Below, in pieces: positions 57,901 through 64,000 of a DNA stretch of 64,000 nucleotides. Position 1 is the first letter of the stretch, and the number at the start of each line of letters is the position of its first letter. The notes under the pieces are model-generated. The model did no database searches. It worked only from the letters and a program-made list of their open reading frames with translations, and was not told the origin of the DNA. The position numbers were made by a program, and so were the translations under genes. Source of the DNA: Nematostella vectensis (lineage: Eukaryota; Cnidaria; Anthozoa; Actiniaria; Edwardsiidae); the NCBI RefSeq assembly GCF_932526225.1, contig NC_064034.1:2466001-2530000 (forward strand). Reading direction: 5' to 3'.

Positions 57901-60900
57901 TCATCGATCCATAGGTGGCACGACCATAACGGGGACGCTTGACTTGTGCAGCACGCGCGTGCTGACACTTCCTAATATGGAGCGGCGGAAGACGCCCAGT
58001 CCCCTACTCCCCATCACCACATAGGTAACATTCTCCTCGGCTGCGCATCGGCAGATTTCTTTCTCGGGTGCCCCAAGCTTGACCAAGGCCTTGAATGGGA
58101 TCTGTTCCAGCAGAGGGGATGTTTTTAAACGAACAGAGGAAGAGACTAAATGCGCTTTACCATCAAATCATACACCTATTTCACAAAAGGTTCTCAGTGC
58201 AAATGGCGAATGGCAAATGGTAAATGGCTTATGGGTACTAATTATTCGTAAAATAAAAGGTGTTAAATAAAGGCCAGCAATGTCAGAGCCAAGAATTGGT
58301 AACTTTTAATGGATAGTTGTTTTGATTTATCCATATTCTTCGAGACGCATGGTTACTTTTAGTCGTAGAATTGCCATTTGACAGTCGCCATTTGCCATTT
58401 GCACTGACAATCTTTATTGAAATAAGTGTATATATAAGATTTGAACTGCAGGTTGTAGAAGGCGAACATCACACCTAGTGTTACTCTGAACATCCAAAAA
58501 TAATCCACACTGACATGACGGAAACATGTTTCAAATAAGCTCATTTCACAACCAATAGTACAAAGAATTCCTTTAAGGAGTTACGGAGCATTAATGAACA
58601 TTAATGTTTTATGCGACTTTTGTAAAGTGTCATGAAATTTGTAGATTTCGTCTCAGCGTTCATAAGCGATGCTCGCGGAGGATCAAGGGAAAAAGCCCAA
58701 AAGTGTGCATTCCAGCCTATCGGTATGAGTGTCTTGAATTGGGAAAATCTGCGCGGAACGCAAGGTACGGACGGCCATTGTATACAAAATGATGGTTTCT
58801 TCAGTATCTGTTCTCAGTGCACACGCGCAACATGTGCTGCTAATTTCCTCTCTACTACTCTTGGCCCTAGGAGCAAGATTGAGCAAGCATTTTTGTATTT
58901 TTTTTTTGTGTGCATCCCGGTCAATTAAAACGGTAAACCTGTGCACAGAACTTTTATTTATAATATTTATCTTGGCAGAGTCGAATTCCAGTTTTTTGTG
59001 TATTATTATCAATATTGAATATCGCAGTAAACGAGCATCTGTTTTGAATATGAATACAAATCAAGATTTCCGAAAAAGGAAGTGCAAAATGGAGCGAGGG
59101 TGAGCAAGTAATATGGACTTGACCGAAAAACTGAGAAGGTAATGTAATAAAATCTGACACACTTTGTAATAAAGTAGTATTTCCGTTTTATCTAAGTTTG
59201 AGTGTGAAAGGTCTTCGATAGATTTTGGGTGTATTTTATTTTTAAAGCGCCATATTTTGCTTAAAGGAATTCAGAATTGAATTTCAAATCTGCTAACATT
59301 TAACGTGATCTTCATTGTAAAGCTGTCTGTAAAACTATTTATTGGCAAACACTAAGATGAAAATCCTTGGGTGCGTCAGATTTTTTATTTCAAAATGCGT
59401 CGTTAAAGCGTGAGACTCTACACTTCAAATCGTATGATTTATGATTTTTGGACGCTATATTAAGGTTGGAAACCTCCACACCCGATGCCTGTGACAGGGA
59501 AAACATGAAATATAGAATTCGAAAGAAATTCGAAGAGAGTAGCTTACGAGAGGTTTAGTCAACAGCATTTTCTAAAACCTAAGAGTACAAAACATTATAT
59601 TGCATGCATTTCAATGTAGCTTGCTTCTGTTGTTTTTGGCACAAAAAATGTCATATGCACGTGCGTGACTGGACAAAGAAGTACAAAGGCTAAAGGCAGC
59701 AATGTAGACCTAGGTCGTAGTGTGGTGCACATGATGACGACATCACCCATTACTATAGCAACACACTTATTCCCAAGAGACGCAAGCGTGAAATAGACCC
59801 CGATATTTTTTTTTACAGTTCGCTAGATAGCGGTGCTGGGGCCGAAATCTCCAGCTTAGCCGTAAAGCTCTATGCTGCCATACGGTGTTTCAGCGCATGT
59901 CTGGAAGTATGGTCTATTTTTTCTAATTTTAACGGATCTGGACGAGGTTCGACTCTCGGCCGTGGCCTCGAATTCTTTTTTTTTTTTCATTGTTTTACCA
60001 GTTACAATTCTATATCACTTGCTTCCCTTTTCGGATATTTTGATTTGTATATATATTCAAAACAGATATAACGTTTACTTAAACATTCAAGATTTATAAT
60101 AAAATAAAGGCACTCCCAAAAGCAATGAAGAGTTCTAAAGGAATAAAAGGTAAGTCCCGAGCACAGTTTCACCGTTTAAATTAGTCTGCTTAGCAGCCGC
60201 TTTCAGTGTCACGCACAAAAGCGGCTGCTAAGCAGACTACGTTTTAATCTGAGTAAAAAAAAAAAGATACAAAAATGCTTGCTCACCCTTGCCCCTGGGA
60301 GCAAGATAAAAATATGCAACCACGTTCCTAATGTAAGCATCGTATATATTTTTTTCCGTCATGTCATCCAAACTAAATTCCTTTACAAACACGTGTACTC
60401 TACAGAATCCCCTCTAGTATCAAAACAAGTAACTTACATTTGCCTTTGTACATTTGGCTTCAAATTTCGATAGAATTGGTTTGGACTTGATATGTGCAGC
60501 TTTTAGTATTTCTCTGAGATCGCCTTCGTTACATTCCGACGCCTCTGTGGAGGAAAGGACACAAACTAAATAAACTCCTCCAGCCCCTTGTTTGAAAGCG
60601 AGGCAAGTGTTGACCGATAAGTACCGCTTGTTGCGTATCCTGTGCAAGCACACCGCTGTACATACGTGACGTACACTGATGACCGACAGGCGCCGCTTGT
60701 TGCGTATCCTGTGCAAGCACACCGCTGTACATACGTGACGTACACTGATGACCGACAGGCGCCGCTTGTTGCGTATTCTGTGTAAGCACACCGCTGTACA
60801 TACGTGGCGTATGCTCATGACCGACAGGCGCCGCTTGTGCGTATTCTGTGTAAGCACACCGCTGTACATACGTGACGTACACTCATGACCGATAAGCAGC

Positions 60901-61103
60901 TAACCATGTTGCGCTGGTTAAACCCGCTGTACATACAAACTGCCATAAACATTCCTCATATGACTGCGATGTCTCGGTAGCACACCGCTGTACATACATA
61001 CCGTCAGACTCGTGACCGGATAGTTGCCGCACGTTGTCTAGACGATGGTGGACGTGTACGAATATCACGTGATCACCCCTGCGGTATAGATGCTCCACGA
61101 ACC
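57901..61103 (-). CDS. Universal stress protein (UspA family), gene 2, 5' incomplete
   Basis: Three exons found: 61103-61002, 60544-60438, 58101-57901 (102, 107, 201 nt), with matching phases. The first visible exon begins in phase 1 after TTCTCAG and encodes FVEHLYRRGDHVIFVHVHH, the Usp beta2 region, so at least one upstream exon is missing; I could not find it in 61104-64000. The C-terminal exon has the ATP-binding signature GSRGLGVFRRSILGS and ends VPVMVVPPMDR. Exon length and phase match gene 1, so the two are old tandem paralogues. Intron 2 starts with a minisatellite built from the exon end and donor. A foldback element fills much of intron 3. Confidence 0.87.
58193..58412. mobile_element. 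Short TIR element in usp gene 2 intron
   Basis: CAGTGCAAATGGCGAATGGC at the left is mirrored by GCCATTTGCCATTTGCACTG at the right. The element is about 220 bp and non-coding. CAGTG/CACTG ends hint at a CACTA-like or mariner-like class, but no target duplication is clear. Confidence 0.5.
58860..60310. mobile_element. Foldback element, about 1.45 kb
   Basis: The left arm, about 58860-59105, and the right arm, about 60000-60310, are diverged inverted repeats. Shared blocks: GAGCAAGCATTTTTGTAT, TTAAAACG, GTTTTGAATAT, ACAAATCAA, TCCGAAAA. The middle has no transposase. The right arm is interrupted by a hairpin at 60182-60239. It lies in intron 3 of usp gene 2. Confidence 0.6.
60182..60239. repeat. 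Hairpin with ~22-bp perfect stem
   Basis: TAGTCTGCTTAGCAGCCGCT and AGCGGCTGCTAAGCAGACTA are perfect inverted arms around a loop of about 13-15 nt. It looks inserted into the foldback arm. It may be a solo mini-palindrome or the TIRs of a very small MITE. Confidence 0.85.
60606..60900 (-). repeat. ~69-bp minisatellite derived from the usp2 exon 2 donor
   Basis: Four units and a partial one, period 68-69 bp. On the coding strand the unit GCGGCGCCTGTCGGTCA, then GTGTACGTCAC|GTATGTACAGCGGTG aligns with the exon 2 end and intron start GCGGCAACTATCCGGTCA, then GAGTCTGACG|GTATGTATGTACAGCGG. The unit thus holds about 30 nt of exon, the donor and about 35 nt of intron. It is more diverged from the exon than the amidase and cdc14 arrays are, and lies about 100 bp inside the intron. 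Confidence 0.8.
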
Positions 61104-64000
61104 CTGAGAAACATGACGCTCAGAGTCATAGCTGCCACATTCAATTCAGCACTAATAACGCGTTTAATTCTATTTGAATAAACTTCCGCTCGTAGTAAAA
61201 TGATTCGAGAAGTGACAATATTAAGTGTATGTTTTCTGTATGGTTTGTGTTTATTTTATTTCGGGTGAAAAAAGGTATCCTTCCCCACCATGGGTCATCC
61301 TCTTGGCCTTTTACAGCCCGCTACCCAAATTTCCCTCCTGCTTCGTTATTCGGGGGTTTTCGGTATATTCTCATTTGAGATCTTCCACAAATCTGGCTTA
61401 GAGGCAGATTCGCCACTGCCTAATATGAGTTCTTTTTTTCTTGGCTATGATCTTTTACAAAATAAGAATATATTTTTCATGAAGTGGTCGATATTAAGCA
61501 AAAATAATTTTGAAAAAAGTTATCTGGCTTCTTTACATGCAGGGGTTTTATTTGCCATCAATTTAAATTCTGCATGCCCTTGAGTGACGTAAATAAAATA
61601 ACGCTTTGTCGGGTGCTTCGTTTAAATTCAGACGGAGTTAATTGATTTTTCTAACATCGCCTTTTAGTAATTAATAAAGGAATTGTATTTCAATCTTAAG
61701 AGCTTTGGAATTAAAAGTCTATAAGTACTTTTTTAAAGACAGTTTGCTGTACCAGAAGTTAGTTTAATATTTTATCCGAGATTCTAATTTGAAAAACTTG
61801 TCTGCAGAATTTATTCAAAGTGGCTGTTCCAACAAGTCTGCTAAATCCGAACAATTCTAGTTAGTAAAATGGCGTGAAAATATCGTATCAGGGTATGTTA
61901 TCAAAACGTTTTCCAAGCAAATGCTGGTATTTTTTTAAATATTGTCTAATATTATAGCAAAGTTTAGGCTTTAATTAACAGTGGAATTGAAATTACTCGG
62001 TTTCGTCATTTTCTTTTTCAATTATTGGTCTCTCAGCTGCCTTCTGTTGACAGAAAGACAGCCATGTTTGAAGATGACACTAAAGGTTGGAAAACCTCAC
62101 GATTCTTTGTTAATGTTTCGTCCTTTGCTTTGGCATACTAGTATTATCATATGTCTTATTCTTTTAATCCGATGTTTAAATGTGCGCGGCTTAGAGATTT
62201 CGAGGTGTTTTGTGGATATGCACGCATGATCTGTGCATTTGTACTCGGTGCACCATAATAAACAAAAAAAAGGAGCAGAACGTTTGAAATATTTCTTTAG
62301 AATTTTAATATCTTAATGAAGATATGTTTAAAATACCTAACACAGTATTTTGCTCTTTTTCTTTTTCGAAAAAATCATTTTTTGCTTCAATATAAGTCAT
62401 TTCAAAGGCCGCTCAAAAAATATCAAACAAATATTATAATTTGCTTGTATAAAAAAAATTGACCCTTTCTACTTAAAGTAGAAATCTAAGCGTCTTGGCT
62501 TCAATTCATAATTCAATAGCGTTTTGCCCGACCTATCCGATATCAAGATGTGTTTGCTGTTTATGGTTTTGCGGCCTACTTACAGTCAAACGCAGTCTCG
62601 CTATGCCGGCTACCATCGATCGGGAAAAGAACGCTGTTTAAAGTTTCCATTGCTGGTCTCTCTCTGTGTAGCGGGCGGCAAGTGGGAGTTTTTAGTCGCA
62701 GTGTTTTACGGCTTAATTAGTTCGGGCAACTGAATAACGAGCATGCATTTCGGCCTACTAGCTATGGCCCTTCCCTACCAATCAGTAAAGCGGTAGATAT
62801 AGGATGGCGGCGATCATATATCCATAATGACTTTACTAAAGAGAAAGGCATCTATTATCACGTCATACTTACATTTCATTCTCAGTTACTTCAAAATGTT
62901 AAGCTTTTTATCGACCTATTTAATGCTGTGCTTTCATTAAACTTTGAACATGTTTACTCGCAGTTTCAATATGAAGATGCGACAAAATATCAAACGATTT
63001 CGAAAGGATGTGGAAATTAACCTATCTACTAAAAACTGGTAAGAACAGATCAGCGACAAATGCAGATCATTCTAAATTAAAAACTAGAAGCTTTTGAGAC
63101 ATGGGTGTCATGGATACGCAAAACATGCTTAGCGTCAGTAAACGTGACTCATAAGTATTTTCCTTACACGTTTTAAAACCCTTCCTAAACTGTTTTTATT
63201 TTGACGCACATTTTGCTTAACCTAATTTCCATCCGCTATAAAATGCAAACAAAGAAATTCCACAATAAGAAGCATGATTTTGTTTCTTAGCGCATTATCT
63301 CGTTGATAAATAGCTTGATTTGTGATTTCTGGATTTTCCATTCTCTTACTATGGGTCTCCTGGAATCACATTTTTGACATTATAAAATTGCCTCGCACAA
63401 CCATGGGCGCTATTTTTTTTCCTGTTTCCAATTTGTTCCATTAGCGATGTAGGGGGAAATGATAGCCTTTTTAAATCGGGAACTTAAAAAGCGGCAAAAC
63501 GATACAAATGCTAATCTAACTAAAAGCGCGCAAACTGCCACATACGGGACTCCTGTGTTGGAAACGAAAGCGCGGGAAAACTCTCTCTCATATTTATATA
63601 AAACCGATGAAAGCATCTTAACAAAAAAGAGAACTCTGGGAGAATGGATATCAAATAAACATATGAGTGCCGGGCCCCTGTAGATGTTAATTGCATGTTC
63701 ATTTCAGTTCTAAGCAAACAAGCTAGTAATTTGTTTTAATTGATTTCTGCCGTAAAATTTCTCGAAAGGCACTCATATTGTTTTCCATCCATTCCAGTAT
63801 CTCTTACATTTGGTGCCCTTCCAGACATTATGAAATCAGTTTAATCGGGGTTAGTGGTTTTAATTCGTTGACCGCACTCTAGTGGCGCTAAATAACGCAT
63901 GGTAGCAAATATAATTGGTTATGTTAAAAAAAGGAAAAATAACATGTTAGATTTTTGAATCAGCTGTCGCTACGATGTATGACCGGATGTGGATATTTAT
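61104..64000. other. No gene recognised
   Basis: About 2.9 kb of AT-rich sequence with short frames only (61290, 61981, 62524, 63459), none with a recognisable domain or splice-consistent neighbours. The missing first exon of the second stress-protein gene may lie here or beyond the window. Confidence 0.45.

Noticed and set aside
61104-64000. First exon of usp gene 2
   Set aside because: I scanned the minus strand for a start codon followed by a hydrophobic beta1 segment and a phase-1 donor and found none I could support.

Overview
The window is animal nuclear DNA: intron-rich genes with GT/AG introns, long AT-rich intergenic stretches, many non-autonomous transposons and minisatellites. The gene set (PBK/TOPK kinase, SYD-1/SYDE RhoGAP, CDC14, ATP-binding universal stress proteins, a bacterial-type amidase pair) suits an early-branching metazoan. 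A sea anemone such as Nematostella is my best guess; this is inference, since no species marker is present.

Layout. 0-4 kb: intergenic DNA and a two-exon gene fragment. 4.5-6.1 kb (-): PBK-like kinase, complete, 318 aa. 6.5-9.2 kb: nested TIR elements, including a MULE-like element with a 9-bp target duplication. 9.4-10.4 kb (-): 3' remnant of a non-LTR retrotransposon. 10.6-14.0 kb (-): SYD-1/SYDE-like PDZ-C2-RhoGAP protein in one 1131-codon exon. 15-18.5 kb: dispersed repeats and segmental duplications. 18.9-27.0 kb (+): CDC14 phosphatase, 18 exons, 521 aa. 29.6-30.7 kb (+): unrecognised coiled-coil gene with nine 16-aa repeats and an apparent frameshift. 32.4-39.2 kb and 40.6-48.9 kb (-): two tandem amidase-signature genes (530 and 525 aa), nine exons each. 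50.2-52.3 kb (+): decayed Ty3/gypsy retrotransposon. 53.7-56.6 kb (-): universal stress protein gene, complete, 153 aa. 57.9-61.1 kb (-): second universal stress protein gene, first exon not found. 61.1-64 kb: no gene recognised.

The most unusual signal is a repeated pattern of minisatellites sitting exactly on 5' splice sites. In six places, in four of the genes, the last 10-41 nt of an exon plus the first 8-30 nt of its intron (including the GT donor) have been amplified head to tail: cdc14 exon 15 (71 bp x about 10), exon 6 of both amidases (52 bp x about 61 each), amidase-2 exon 3 (36 bp x about 30), amidase-2 exon 2 (34 bp x about 27), and usp2 exon 2 (about 69 bp x 4). I saw no array on a 3' splice site. 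The amidase pair is an internal control: exon 2 and exon 3 donors are single-copy in one paralogue and arrayed in the other. The cdc14 array could also supply in-frame 24-nt microexons.

Exon models were built by hand from splice consensus, frame continuity and family similarity. Each complete multi-exon model sums to a multiple of three. No database search or RNA data were available.
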